Source of the DNA: Vanrija pseudolonga
Lineage: Eukaryota; Basidiomycota; Tremellomycetes; Trichosporonales; Trichosporonaceae
Assembly (NCBI RefSeq): GCF_020906515.1
Contig: NC_085849.1
Span: 4,092,001-4,156,000, forward strand
Direction: 5' to 3'
Length of the DNA: 64,000 nucleotides
The notes under the pieces: model-generated
What the model saw: only the letters and a program-made list of their open reading frames with translations
The model's database searches: none
What the model was told of the DNA's origin: nothing
Shown: positions 21,977 through 33,750 of the stretch, one piece after another
How the letters are laid out: every line of letters starts with the position of its first letter
Position numbering within the stretch: the stretch's first letter is position 1
Translations under genes and position numbers: made by a program

Positions 21977-24900
21977 TCATTGCGGCGGCTGATGACTCTG
22001 TACCAGCTTGGTCGGCGACAATCTGATTTTGGGCGACAAGCCCAGGTGGTTCTGGATCAAGCTCTGTTCGCGCAGAGCAGGCGTCATACCACCAAACGGC
22101 GTCATGGCTCCGGGCGTAGCCGGCACCGAGCGGTTGTGCTTCATGTGCGCCTGGATCAGGTGACCGGCAGCGAGCGCAGACATGAGCGACAGCTCGCCAG
22201 CCATGACGGCGGCCACAATGATGCGGGCAAGGCGCTGGGCGTTGGCACCAGGGCTGGTGGGGTGCGCGCCAGCAATACCGAGCATCTCGAGCATGGCGCG
22301 TTGGGGCGAAAGGATGGTTCCGCCACCGACAGTGCCGACCTCGATCGAGGGCATCGAGCAGGTGATGAGCAGGTCCTCGCCGTTGTTGATCGGCTCCATG
22401 AGGGTCATGCACATCGACGACTCGACGTTCTGGGCCGGGTCCTGTCCACAGGCAAGGTAGATGGCGGTGAGAATGTTGGAGGCGTGCGCGTTGAAGCCAC
22501 CAATCGAACCGGCCATCGCCGAGCCAATGAGGTTCTTCTTCATGTTCAGGTTGCAGAGCTCCTTGACAGTCGTCTTGAGCACAGTCTTGACAACGTGACC
22601 GGGAACAATGCCCTCGGCGACAACGCTCTTGCCACGACCCTCGATCCAGTTGATAGCAGCAGGCTTCTTGTCCGTGCAGTAGTTGCCCGACAGAGCGAGA
22701 ACGTCCATCTCGGGGTAGCGGTGCTGGAGAACCTCGAGGGCCTTCTCGGTACCCTTGGAGATCATGTTCATGCCCATGGCGTCACCAGTCGAGGTGGCGA
22801 AGCGGACGTAGAGCGTGCGGCCAGCGAGGGCAGTCTTGAAGTGCTGGAGACGGGCAAAGCGCGAGGTCGAGTTGAACGCAGTCGACAGCGTCTGGAAACC
22901 CTCCTCCGAGTCAATCCAAACCTTGGCGTCGGCGGCCATCTTGATGGTGGGGAAGTCGATAGCCGGACCACGGGTCATGGCATCCTGGGTGAGAACAGTC
23001 GAGACACCACCGCCAGCGTTAAGGGCCTTGCAACCACGCGAGGTCGAGGCAACGAGCGTGCCCTCGGTAGTGGCCATGGGGATGTGGAGGAGCTGGCCGT
23101 CGATGTTGAGAGGTCCGGCAACACCCACAGGGATGGGCATGAAGCCAATGACGTTCTCGCAGCAGGCGCCAATGATCTGCTGGTAGTCGTAGTCGTTCAT
23201 GGGCAGGAGCGAAGATTCGAGGGTCTGAGTGAGCGAGGCGCGAGAGACGACAGCGCGGCGAACGCGAACAGCTCGGTCGTTGTCCTTGAGAGTCTTCTCG
23301 AGCGAGTACGGAGCAATCTTGCCCTTCTGAACCAGAAGAATGACCTCCTCGTCGGACAGGTTGGTGACACCGACGCCGCCAGCAAAGACCTCGATGCACT
23401 CCTCGAGCGAGCGGCGGCTGTTGAACGCAAGCTGGGACTGCGACGAAGGGGGCGAGTTGCGCTTGTCGAGGACGGGCTTGGCAATAACAGGGACGACAGG
23501 GGCCGAGGGAGGAATAACGTGGACGGGGATAGCAGTGACGCCGTTGGTAGCGGAGCCGTTGGCCACGCCGTTAGGCTTGGCCGAGCCGTTGGTGTGGCTT
23601 GACGACTGAGCGTGCTTGGGTGTCTTGTCACCATCACCGTTAACTGACGTGACCGAAGCGCGAGACTTGTGCGCGCTCGTGCCGTTGGGAATGTGCTGGC
23701 GGGCGTCGGCGGCACGCTGAGCGCGGTACTTCTCAATGGTGGAGGGCGAGCGGGCGCGGCGACGGGGCTGGTCAACAGCCTCAAAGACGCCGACGAGAGC
23801 CTGGGCGGCAGCAGCGACGGGGCCCTGGCCACCAATCGAGTTGGACGCGATACCCTTGAGCAGGTAGCCGTTGAGCAGAACGCTGATGAAGAGAACGACA
23901 ACAATCCACTTGGAAAGCACCGGGTCACCAACAAGAGTCGACCACTCGGACATGAAGTTGTCGATGGACTCGATACGCGAGGCGGAGCGACCGTCCTGGG
24001 TCTGAACAACGTGCGTTGGCGTGAGGATCTGGACGATCATGTCCGTGTTGGGCGGCTGCGAGTTGTACAGCGCCTCGAGGATCGGCGACAAGTTGCCAGT
24101 GCGCGAGTCAACACGAGGAGTTGGAATCGAGTGGGAGACGTGACGCTTGAGGGCCGTCTGCTCGGTCAAGGTCGTGCAGAGGTTGAGGACGTGCAGGATG
24201 AGGAACGAGATGAGAACAAAGAACTTGAGGCGCCACACAGTGTCACCTGACTGGCCCTCAACCTTGGGCACCTCCTCGGCCTGCTTGGAGAAGAACGAGC
24301 CAGTCTTGGCGGGCGAGTTGCGCGACGAGTCGGCGGCGCCGTTCAGAGGGGTAAGGAGCGATCCTGACGAAGCACTGCGCTTAAGCGCAGCCTTGGCGCG
24401 GCGGTTGCCGCGGACAAGCTTGATACGGTGGACCTCGACCATGACGGAAAGGATGGCAACGTAGAAGGTGAAGAGGAAGACGCAGTCGACGGCAAGGGCA
24501 AGAGCAGCAAGGTAGCAGAACTCGCGGAGGCCGCCGATGCCGCTGGCGGCACCCATGGCGAGGACGGCGATTTCAAGGGCGTAGTCGCGGACGATGCCAA
24601 CACCAACAGAGCCGACAGCGTCGGTGACAATCTGACGGGCGGCAACTGGGGCGACCCAGCGGATACCCTTGCCGTCGGCCAGCTTCTGGAGACGCTCGAG
24701 GGGAGCCAGCTCGCGGTGGAGGAGGCCGAGGTCGAGGCCGAGTCCGCCCTCGTCCGGCACGTCGTCAATCGGGGTCACGTCCGGGGACGCCGCCACCGGC
24801 GAGATATCGGGGTGCTCAAACACGGCGCTGGCGAGACGGAAGGGCTTGTCAAAGCCCACAGTGAGGACCAGGAACGGCAGCGCCTCGGAAAGGACGATGG

Positions 24901-26575
24901 GGTCGATTGTAACGTTGAGGAGGTAGGCGAGGAGGAGGGCGATCAGGAAGGCAAAGGTGGAAGAGATCAGGGTAGCGAAAGCTGGACATGTTAGCTCCTT
25001 GTACTTGTGCGCTGTGTAGAGGGGAAGAATGGAGTCGTGAGGTATGGGAAACAGAGACTGTCCGTTGTCCTCGGTCTTGCTCGATGTGGGCCGGTGGGGA
25101 CAATAGACGCCGAGCGGCAGCCTCCCGGCGCCTCCGAACCTTGGCCAACACCGGCCGATGAGAAGCACGATACACCGCATGCCGGGTCACAGAGTCCGCG
25201 GCGCAACGCACAAGCGGCACGCATCGCGACGATCACCATCAGAATCCAGAAGAGTGGACTTCTGCACGACCCTATATGCGATGGTGGGCCGTTACAACGC
25301 CGGCTCAACCACAGATCTCCGCCCTTGGCCAAGCACGCGCCTCCGATCCCAGACCATCATGTGACACTCACGAAGCCAAAAGTTGGAGCCGAGCTTGCGC
25401 ATGTTCATGAACAGGCGCACAAAGGCGACGTGCATGAGCAGGTAGCCCAGCAGGACAACAAAGACGTCTGCCGAGTCGGCGTTCTAAACAATGTCAGCAA
25501 AGCGCAGCAACACAAGTTACCCACCCTGGCAAGAGTGTAGAAGCGAAAGAAAAGAGATCGCAGCGCGTAGCCGACCCAGCGGACCTTGCGGACTGCGGGG
25601 TTCTGCTCGTCCTCGGCGTTGGCCTTGGCCTCGGCAAGGTTGTACAGACCCGTCGTCTCCATGTTGGGGAGGAGCTGCCAGCTGGGACCGGTCGACGAGG
25701 GAGGCAGAACACGGAGGGTGGCATTGCTGCCTGGCGCCGAGAAGCTGGGGAGCTTGGCGAGCTGGGCAAGGTAAGTGAGGGTCGGGGTGTCGGGAGCGGG
25801 GGCACGGAGCAGGAGGGTGAGGACCGCCTGGTTGGGGTTGACGGGGTTCTCCTCGAGCTGGGGCTTGCCGCTGCGCTGACAGTCAAAGCACAGGTCGGAG
25901 TAGGTGTACGTCTTCTCGTGCAGAGTCACTCCGACGTCGTCGACGACCCAGTCGCGCCAGGCGTCGCGGGCCGCGTCGTCCGTGTCCCTGTCCTCGCGGA
26001 CGACAGTCAACTGCTTGATGAGGACGATGGCGGCGGCCTTGCCCTTCTTGTTTCCGCCGCTCTCCTTTGGCCAGACGTAGCCGCCCTCGAGCGCGTTGGC
26101 CTCGAGTGCGCGGCGGAAGTCGGAGGACTGGACAGGGAGCCATTCGCCAGCGCCAGAGCTCAAGATCGGAGAGTGGGCATAGGAAGCATGAGGGGCAGTG
26201 TAGGCTGAGCCAGCAGCCTCGGCGCCGGCAAGACCTTCTGCCAGACGAACATAGTGCACGGGTCGCGCGGGTGGTGCTGGGGCGGGTAGTGAGAAGCTAT
26301 GGGGGAGTCAGCGTTTGTCCGTGTTGTGGTCTCTAGTCGCTCGCTATCAACGCCCCGAGCAATGCCGCGCGCCATCACTCGGGTCATCTCAAATTTCGCC
26401 GCGCGCCCGAGCACTGGCCTGGCGTCACTCACATTTCAGAGCCCTTGATAGCCTGCAGGAGCTGAAAGTAGGCAAGGGTGACGACGATGAAGGTCGCGGT
26501 CACAACCTCGATGGGGTTGCTGGCGCTGAATGACGAGAGCGCCAGAAGCACCGAGCGGACGGTCGAGCGGAGCAT
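21977..26575 (-). CDS. HMG1: 3-hydroxy-3-methylglutaryl-CoA reductase
   Basis: Exons 26575..26433, 26296..25525, 25483..25372 and 24981..21977 give about 1343 aa. The enzyme makes mevalonate from HMG-CoA with NADPH in the ER and is the committed step of ergosterol synthesis. An N-terminal membrane domain includes a sterol-sensing-type block at about residues 305-560 ([32 protein letters not shown]). A Ser/Asn-rich linker follows, and the catalytic domain runs from about 870. Catalytic Glu lies in [11 protein letters not shown], Lys in DKKPAAINW, Asp in GQDPAQN and His in the C-terminal AHMKHNRS, with the DAMGMNM cofactor loop present. Introns are 136, 41 and 390 nt. The last is exceptionally long for this genome and falls inside the membrane domain. 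The start is the first ATG giving a membrane-compatible N-terminus. Confidence 0.97.
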
Positions 26576-26652
26576 TTGATGTTACGCGCCGATAGAGTTG
26601 CGTGGCCTAGTTGCCGTTGAGGAACCTGGCCACTGCAAGCTGCTTGCTTGGT

Positions 26653-26683
26653 GGAAGGGGGAGGGGAGGGAGGGAAGGGGAGG
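26653..26683. repeat. Polypurine tract in the HMG1 5' leader region
   Basis: A 31-bp run of only A and G on the plus strand, hence a pyrimidine tract in the direction of HMG1, lies about 80-110 bp upstream of its ATG. Pyrimidine-rich leaders of this kind are common near fungal transcription starts. Confidence 0.45.
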
Positions 26684-26934
26684 TTGTTGTTGACGTGTAA
26701 CGAGAGGCGATAAGATGAATGTTGTCGCCTTTGCTGCTACTAGGCAGACAGGTGGGTCGATGCAATGCTGCCTTTGGGATGCGATGGGTCGATGGCTAAA
26801 GAATGTGTGTGTAGAGATGTCTCGGAGGTGGTTGAGCGGCGGCGGCGGCGAGGTGTTCGAGGACGTCGGCGTCGCGGCACGCGGCTTTGGTGGAGATGGG
26901 CGGCACAGGCGCGATGGGCGATGGTTCGATCGTC

Positions 26935-26955
26935 GGTCACCTTTTTAGAGTGACC
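26935..26955. promoter_or_regulatory. Inverted repeat GGTCAC-N9-GTGACC upstream of HMG1
   Basis: A perfect 6-bp inverted repeat with a 9-bp spacer lies about 360 bp upstream of the HMG1 start. The right arm continues as GTGACCCAC, which partly resembles sterol-response elements of the TCACNCCAC type. A role in sterol control is inference. Confidence 0.3.
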
Positions 26956-28938
26956 CACTTGAAAAAATCCGCGCGTTGGGACAGCGACGACGCGTTACGA
27001 GAATTCCAAGAGTCGGAGGACGGTATGCACTGCACTGTTGAAGCAGGCGTAAAGGGTGTCGAGTGGCTTCAACGATGCAAGGGATGGTGATGAGGAAGCA
27101 AAGACCAGCAGGCAGCAGCAACAGCACTGGGACGGCAGTCGCGGTGTACCAGGCAAGGTAGGGCACGTCGGCGTATCGGATCGCGTGCGTGAAGGGAGGG
27201 AGAGGCTATAGCCTGGGCTGGGGCTGTCTGGGCTCTACTGGCTGACAGCAAATGAGACGTCGAGGGGTAGTTGTAAAGCCTAATTCGGCCGTGTGCAGTA
27301 GCTGGGTCGCGAATGCTAATGGCAGCAAGAGATCCCCCCAAAATGGCGACACGCGTGGCGGCGGCGGCGCGTGTAGTCTGGGTCTAGGCGAGGCGAGGCG
27401 GCGAGGCGGCAGCGGCCCACAAGCAGTAGAAAAAAAATATTTGACTGTCGAGTGTCCCTGAATATCCCGTTCGAACCGAGAACCAGAGGTGACGACAGGC
27501 AGCGAGGCAGAGAGTCTAGAGCTGGGCTAGGGCAAAAGAGAGGGCAGACGCGTCGAATCCAGCGCGGAGCAGCGGCAGCGAGCGAGGGCTATAGGGCGGG
27601 GGTGGCTTTGAAGGAGCGAGTGAGTGGTGAGTGTGTGTTGTTGAAGCAAGTCGGTCTGGCCAAACCACAACAATGGGACAGGCTTCCTTGGCATCATCAA
27701 GATGCATACGCACAGGCAGGTGCTTGGTGCTTGGTGCTGCTGTTTGTTGACAGTCGTGCCATGTCAAGCAAGCATGTGCCACCTCGCGTCTCCTGCTACT
27801 AGCTTGGAGCGAGCCACAGGAGGCAGGAGCCCCTCGCTGTTGACAGCCGCCAGCAACCGTCGTACGATGAAATTACCCCGCTACTGACCACCTGGTGCGG
27901 CTGCCCCGCCGGCGTGCCTGTGCGTGCAATGCGGCGTCGCGTCAAACCTGAGCGAGCACGCGCCATGCAACCAAGCAAGCAACCCCAGACGCCATCACTG
28001 CACCACCCCCCTTACTTGCTTGCTGCATGGCGCGCGCGGCGATCGAGCTGCAGGAAAAAGTCAGTCACGCATGCAGGAGTAGCAAGGAGGACGGAGAGGA
28101 CACGGACACGCGCCTCGTACTCCGCTATTGTCAGCAGCAGCAGCCACAGATCCATCGTCGCTGTGGGGTTATTCCGCTGTCACTTCTGGGGCCTCTGCCC
28201 ATCTCTCGTCTCATCTCCCTGCGCGTGTCATTTCGGGCCAGAGGTGACATTGTCGAGCCGAACTCGCGTCAATGGCACCATTTTTTGCCCCAAAACAAAA
28301 AAAAATGTGCATCACGAGTGATTCCGGCGAAAATCAATGACGTCAGGGACAAGGACAATGTTCGCGTCGAGCCGCACGTGGCGGAATGCGAGAAACCCGG
28401 CCGGCAGCCGCGTGAGGGAGGGAGGGAGCACTCGCCATGCCTCGCGGGGCCAGCAGGTCTTGTTACAGTAGGCTGTTGTACGGGTCCCCGCACGTAAGTA
28501 CACGGTGACAAAGCTCCCAGGAGGCAGTAGGCCAAGATTCAAGATGCTCAGCTACCGCATGCCGGGTCGCTCATGAAGCTTGAACCACGAAAAGCGGGCC
28601 GACCAGGCCGACAAAGAGGGCCAGCCTTCCCGACACGTCCAACCTGGTCGACCAAACCTTGCAATTGAGTGGGCCAAGCCACGCGACATCGGCTCCAAAT
28701 GAGCCCTCGACCAACCTCTGCTCGTTATCCGCCACAAACACCAACCCTGCTCTTCTCCAGCAGGACACTTTGATATCACCCTGGGGTGTGCCACTGTGGC
28801 GCGCGCGGAGACAAGCGCCGCAGAACCTTCCTTGCCTATCGAGCATGTTTGGAGCCATCCAGCCGCCACGAGCAACGCATGCTCATCCCAAAGTCTATGC
28901 CACATCTATGTATAGGTCCGCCACACCCGCCCACAGCC
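26956..28938. other. Long intergenic region upstream of HMG1
   Basis: About 2 kb between HMG1 and the CPL1-like gene without a supportable gene. A-rich tracts occur at 27428-27440 and 28296-28308. No tRNA, transposon or conserved protein segment was found on either strand. Confidence 0.45.
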
Positions 28939-29745
28939 TCACAAGCACTCGCCATGGCGCAGCCTGAACCGCCGCTCGCACTTCTTCACGACACACCGCC
29001 CGCGGACGCAGGCCGCCGACACGGCGCCACGGATAGCGGAGCAGTCGACGCCGTCTTCGCCGGGACACCCGCCACACGACTCCAAGTCGCTCTGGGTGTC
29101 GATGCACGAGTACGCGACGTATGCGTCCCCGGCCATGGGGAGCTGGAACGGGTTCTTCACTGTGCCGCGGTTGGCCTTGCACGCCGTGAAGCCTGGCTCG
29201 CACGCGCGGGCAAGCAGGTCGAGCCCCATGCGCCTGCGAGCGGCGGTGGGCACGGCGTCGACGCTAGTGGTCGTCGTCGGGGCCGCGGTGTTCGTCGGCG
29301 AGTCGGTCGGGCCCGAGGTCAACGTGGGGCTGTCGGACGAGCTTGACGCTGGGCGAATCAGATAGTTGCCGGGCGTGCACACCCCGCTGTACGCCGTGCG
29401 CCCGGTGCTCAAGGGGCAGGGGAAGGGGCTAAAGCCAGGTCAGCTCTCTGGGGGCAAGGCCAGGAGGCACACCCACGCCGCGGAGAGACACGCCGATTGG
29501 GCCTGCCAGAACGCAGAGTCTGTCCACGTCGGCGTCCCGTTGCACGTGCACACCTTGTCGTACGGGTCGCAGCCTACCTGTGCCGCCGACTGCTGCCAGC
29601 ACGGCCAGAAGCACGCGTACGGCCAGGCGTTGGGACTGGGCGGGCGGGTCAGCTTGTTCTCCGGGCCAGGCCAGACGTACTCTATTTCATATGCGTTTAC
29701 TAGTTTCAGCAGCAGGATGGTCGCGATAGCGAAGAGGATGGTCAT
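28939..29745 (-). CDS. Secreted Cys-rich protein with CFEM-like and CPL1-like domains
   Basis: Exons 29745..29471 and 29428..28939 give about 254 aa. A signal peptide (MTILFAIATILLLKLVNA) leads to a Cys-rich region with CFEM-like spacing (CFWPC, then VGC, then KVCTC, then SAC). A Ser/Thr/Pro-rich linker follows. The C-terminal domain (IDTQSDLESCGGC, VDCSAIRGAVSAACV, GRCVVKKC) matches the domain named after Cryptococcus CPL1, a secreted capsule-related protein. The product is probably secreted or held in the wall or capsule. The intron donor (GTGCCT) is weak and was chosen because it keeps frame into the second domain and adds a Cys (PFPC). A TATA-like motif lies about 65 bp upstream on the coding strand. 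Confidence 0.75.
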
Positions 29746-30444
29746 GCTGGGTGGATTTAGAAGTGGTGCAGATGGGGGAGGGGGGGTGTTGGCAGTGCTG
29801 GCAAGCTTGATATAAACACTGCTGCTTCAACACCCCTCGCACGGCACGTTCTCGAGCAGGCCCGAGAAAAGCAGACCCATTTTGCGCAGAGTACCAACGC
29901 AGTCTCGAGCGAGGCATGTTTGCTTGCTCACTTTGCCCGCCAGCCGTAACCGCCACAAGCAGCACCTACTTTACTGACGTCGCAGCAGGTATTGATCGCC
30001 ACAGTGGCGCGGCCCCACCCGCGCCGCCGAAATCGGCGTCAATTCAACGGGCCGCGGTGGCTTGGAAGTTTCTTCCAGGTAGTCGCTCGCTGGCGTGCTT
30101 ATCTCCCAGGGGTCCTAGTCCTGGGACCAGGTTCAGGAATATCCAGCGCACGACGTGCCAAGATGCCGCTTTCGGGGGACAGCGTCGGCCCGGACGTCGG
30201 CCGTGTTCTGTTGGCGGAGTGGGCCGCGCCGACGTCAGCAATCGGGGTGGGTCTGGGTGGAGCTCGACGCTAGTCATCAGGAGCAGAGCAGCGAGCAGGG
30301 TTGAGGGTGGTTGAATTGCGTTAGCTTCCACGGACGACTGATCAGCGGCGCAGCGGCCTCGAGTTCCGCCGGGTCGGTACCGCCGTTCTCGGCGGCACGT
30401 CAGTCGTCGACACACCACAGAGCATGTATACATCCCCTCCCTGC
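29746..30444. other. Intergenic region
   Basis: This holds the promoter of the CPL1-like gene and the 3' end of the coiled-coil gene. No gene is supported. Confidence 0.4.
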
Positions 30445-31199
30445 CTATCCCCAGCTGGACCGCCGCACCCCGCCCTCCCCCACGCTGCCCCTCCGCACGC
30501 TCAAGCCGGCCGTGGCGCGCGCGTACCCGCGCCCAAGGGCGCGCACATGGTCGTCATACTCCTTCTTGAGCCGGCCAACGGCGCGCACATGCGCCTCGGC
30601 AGCGAGCGCAAAGTCGAGCTCCAGCAGCGCCTGGTACTGCACCCTGGCGGCGGCGCACTCGTGCCGCACGGCAACGAGGTGCAGCCCTCCCTCGACGACG
30701 CGGCGGAGCTTCAGGCTCGCATCAGGCTCAGGCGTGTCGCCTAGCGCCGCGTCGATGTTGCGTAGCGCGGAGCTGTACTGTGCCTGCTCGGCCGCGAGCA
30801 CTGCGCCCAGCGCCGCCTCGTACTCTGCCCTCCGGGCGAGCACTTGCGCCGCGCGTGCGCGCCGGAACCGCGCCTTCTCAGCCGCGAGCTTGCCCTCGAG
30901 GCCGTCGAGCAGCGCGCCGACCGCCCCGTCGTATTCCTTGTCTGCTGTTGCGAGCTTGAGGCGGTCCAGCACGCGGCGCGGTCGGACGCGTTCTCGCTCC
31001 CGCTCCTGCGGAGGTGCTGGCCCGGCGGTCTTCCAGCGGCGAGGGACGGGGGGAGGGCGAAGCCGTTGCGTAGCTCGGGAGATAGGTGGCCGAGCAGCAG
31101 CGTCACGTCGGCGAGCAGCTCGACGGGGTCGTCTTCGACGTCGTCCTCGGGCGTGTCGTCCTCCTCCACCTCCTCGGGGATCGTTTCTGGCGGCTTCAT
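30445..31199 (-). CDS. Charged helical (coiled-coil-like) hypothetical protein
   Basis: Exons 31199..31107 and 31005..30445 give about 217 aa. The start is MKPPETIPEEVEEDDTPEDD, a strongly acidic tail. A basic hinge (ERERERVRPRRVLDRLKLA) follows, then a long Ala/Glu/Arg helix (AAEKARFRRARAAQVLARRA; LAAEAHVRAVGRLKKEYDDH), ending in a basic tail. The two halves lie in different frames. A 101-nt intron (31106..31006, donor GTGACG, acceptor CGCAG) restores the frame but lacks a textbook branch site, so a frameshift is the alternative. It could act as a scaffold or subunit of a larger complex. The family was not recognised. Confidence 0.5.
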
Positions 31200-32249
31200 G
31201 GCACTGGCATTAGCGACGGCGGCGGCCTCGCCCACTCACGCTGACAGGCGACCGCTCGCTGTGCCTGTTGACTTGCTGGATGAAACATGCTTGTGTGCGT
31301 CTGGGCTCAGCTCAGCCCGGCCTTAGCGGACGAACGTCCATCGCGTGATAATTGTGCCGCGTCGAGGCAAGGTCAGTGCATGTGCACGCGGGCGACGGGT
31401 CTGTGCGGCGGCGGGCGGCGTGTGCATGGTGAAGGGTGGTAAGACAAAGTTAAGAGTGTGGGCGCAGGACATGGCCGACAACGTCGGGATATGGACATGG
31501 ACGCGGCGTGGTCAGTCATCTAGCTGCTTGTAAGAAGCCGCGTGATAGCAGCAGCGGACATGGACGTCGAGCTCCATGGCCTACTGGCCCGGCGACGGCC
31601 GACGGTGCGATCGCTTGCGACGACCGCTTGCGCCCCCTCCGCACCGGCACATATGCACACGGCATGCAGCGATCACGAGCCCCGACAGAGTGCAAACAGC
31701 ACAATGCCGAGAGCGAGCTATGGCGAAGTGTTGGTGATGTTTGTGGTGCCACGACGGGCAGCGACGACAAACATTCATGACTGTGCAGAGGGACGCCACC
31801 CGGCCTCGGAAGCCGGCCGCCGGTGGCCGCCTGGGTGGTGGGAGTGGGAGTGGCAGTCGATTTGGCTGGCACGAAGACAATGTCGCCATTGCATCGGGCT
31901 AGTCCGTCCACTGGGGCATACATGCACACTCCCACAAGCCATAGGTGGTTGGCTGCGAGCTGAGCTGCCTTTCGGGACTCGGAGCCTACTTCCACTCAGA
32001 GCGCGCGCGATATGCGCCGGCGAAGCGGAGGTCGACGCCAAGCCCGCCCGCCCGCTTCGCCGATTGACGTGCTACCATCGTCAGGTGGCACCATCGCTCG
32101 GCGTGGCGCTTTGTATTGCTGCTGCTGAGTGATGAGCTTACGTGCCTTCAGTGACTGTGGCAGTGTGGTGGTGGTGGGGTGGTATATAGTTCGAGGCAGT
32201 TTGCGCGGCCAGAAGCCCACTTCCACGCACCCCCCCACACACCCACACA
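31200..32249. other. Divergent intergenic region
   Basis: About 1 kb of shared promoter space. Open frames at 31540-32130 on the plus strand and opposite them lack protein-like composition. TATATA at 32183-32188 lies about 62 bp before the dioxygenase ATG and is its likely TATA box. Confidence 0.45.
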
Positions 32250-33601
32250 ATGACCGCCGCTGTCGCATCCCCCGTCGACCCCATCGCCAAGCTCGGCGTC
32301 TCGTACAACCGCCTCGCGCTCGGCACTGCCGCCGAGTCGATCAAGAAGCGCGACATCACCGACGAGGAGAAGAAGGTGGGTGGGGTGCCACTTGGGCGCT
32401 TGGAGTTGTTCTGACTCGCCCAGGCAAAGCTCTTCGACACCTCGTACGAGCCTTCCCCCGAGTGGTGGTCGCAGAACCAGCTCGACTACGTGCGCCCCGA
32501 GGGCGAGGACCTGCTGCCTGAGGGCTTCCCCGCGCACGTCAACCCCAAGACGCTTTGGGACGGCAAGATTCTGATCAACCAGCGTGAGTGGCGCGGTGTC
32601 GGCTGTGGGTCAGTTGGCTGACGGGTCTAGCCGAGAAGTGGTTGTACAAGTTCACGCCGGCCGACATTCAGCTCATCGAGGCCGCCCATGACCACTTTGT
32701 TGGGCTCAAGGTGCACAAGAACGAGATCTCGCGCGCGACCTTCCCCATCCCCGCCGAGTCGGCGCTGCACGCCGAGCTCCTCAACGTGACCGAGGAGATC
32801 AACCACGGCCTCGGGCTGCGCGTGCTCCGTGGACTGCCTGTGGACAAGTGGGCGCGCGAGAAGCAGGTCATCATCTTTGCCGGCATCTCGGCGTACCTCG
32901 GCGACGGGGAGCGCCAGCGCCAGGGCGACAAGAACATCACGCACCTGCGCGACATTACGCAGCTGCCGGCCGACATCCGCCCCGCGATCGTGGTCAAGGG
33001 CCAGACGTCTGGCAACCAGGTGTTCCACACGGACGGCGCTGCGTCCATCGTCGGCCTGATCACGCTCGGCGTCGCCGAGACGGGCGGCATCTCGCAGCTC
33101 TCGTCGATCGCGGCCGCGTACAACGAGCTCGCGAACAACCGCCGCGACATCCTCCGCACCATCGCGCAGAAGGACTGGGTCACGCGCTACTCGCCCGGCG
33201 GCCGCCCGCTCGTGTACACGCTCGACGAGGGCAAGAACGTGTCGTTCGCGTACTCGCGCCGTCCCTTCTTCGGGTTCTACGAGGCCGACGCCGACGTGCC
33301 CAAGCTCGCAGAGGACAAGCACCTCGCTCTCGACGCGCTCCACTTCACCGCCGAGAAGTTCTCGCTCGACATCGACCTCCAGAAGGGCGACCTCGAGTAC
33401 TTTAACAACCACACCGTGTTCCACTCGCGCACGTCGTCCGAGGACTCGGACGAGAACCAGCGCCACCTCCTCCGCATCTACATCACCAACCGCGCCCAGG
33501 AGGTGCCCGCGCCGCTTGTGCCCCTGTTCGACAAGGTCAACGACAAGAACGGACCCGCATTCGACAAGTGGCCTCTCGAGGCCTGGGAGGACGAGTACTA
33601 G
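32250..33601 (+). CDS. TauD/TfdA-family Fe(II)/2-oxoglutarate dioxygenase
   Basis: Exons 32250..32375, 32424..32583 and 32631..33601 give about 418 aa. The family oxidises small organic substrates (taurine, sulfonates, phenoxyacids or secondary-metabolite intermediates) using 2-oxoglutarate, with release of CO2. The iron-binding HxD lies in VFHTDGA at about residue 228, the distal His in NNHTVFHSR at about 355, and the 2-oxoglutarate Arg in RHLLRIYITNR. A long N-terminal extension (about 90 residues with EWWSQNQLDYV) is typical of the fungal clavaminate-synthase-like branch. A TATA box lies 62 bp upstream. It lies next to a GNAT acetyltransferase, a hydrolase and a regulator, which suggests a catabolic or specialised-metabolism locus. 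The substrate is unknown. Confidence 0.9.
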
Positions 33602-33750
33602 GCGGGCGGCGTTGTAGCAGCAGCATGAGTGAGGGATGTACATATTGACTGGACGGAGCGCGTGCAGCGTATGCGGAGTGGCTCCGGGATAGACGCCGTG
33701 CGCGCAATGTTCCAGGAACTCGGAGCACTGATTTTGGCAACTCACGGACC

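Noticed and set aside
21980-23602. 540-codon plus-strand open frame opposite HMG1
   Set aside because: It is a reverse-strand shadow of the highly conserved catalytic domain.
31540-32130. 196-codon plus-strand open frame before the dioxygenase
   Set aside because: Trp/Arg/Cys-rich background translation with no family features; the real gene starts at 32250 after a TATA box.
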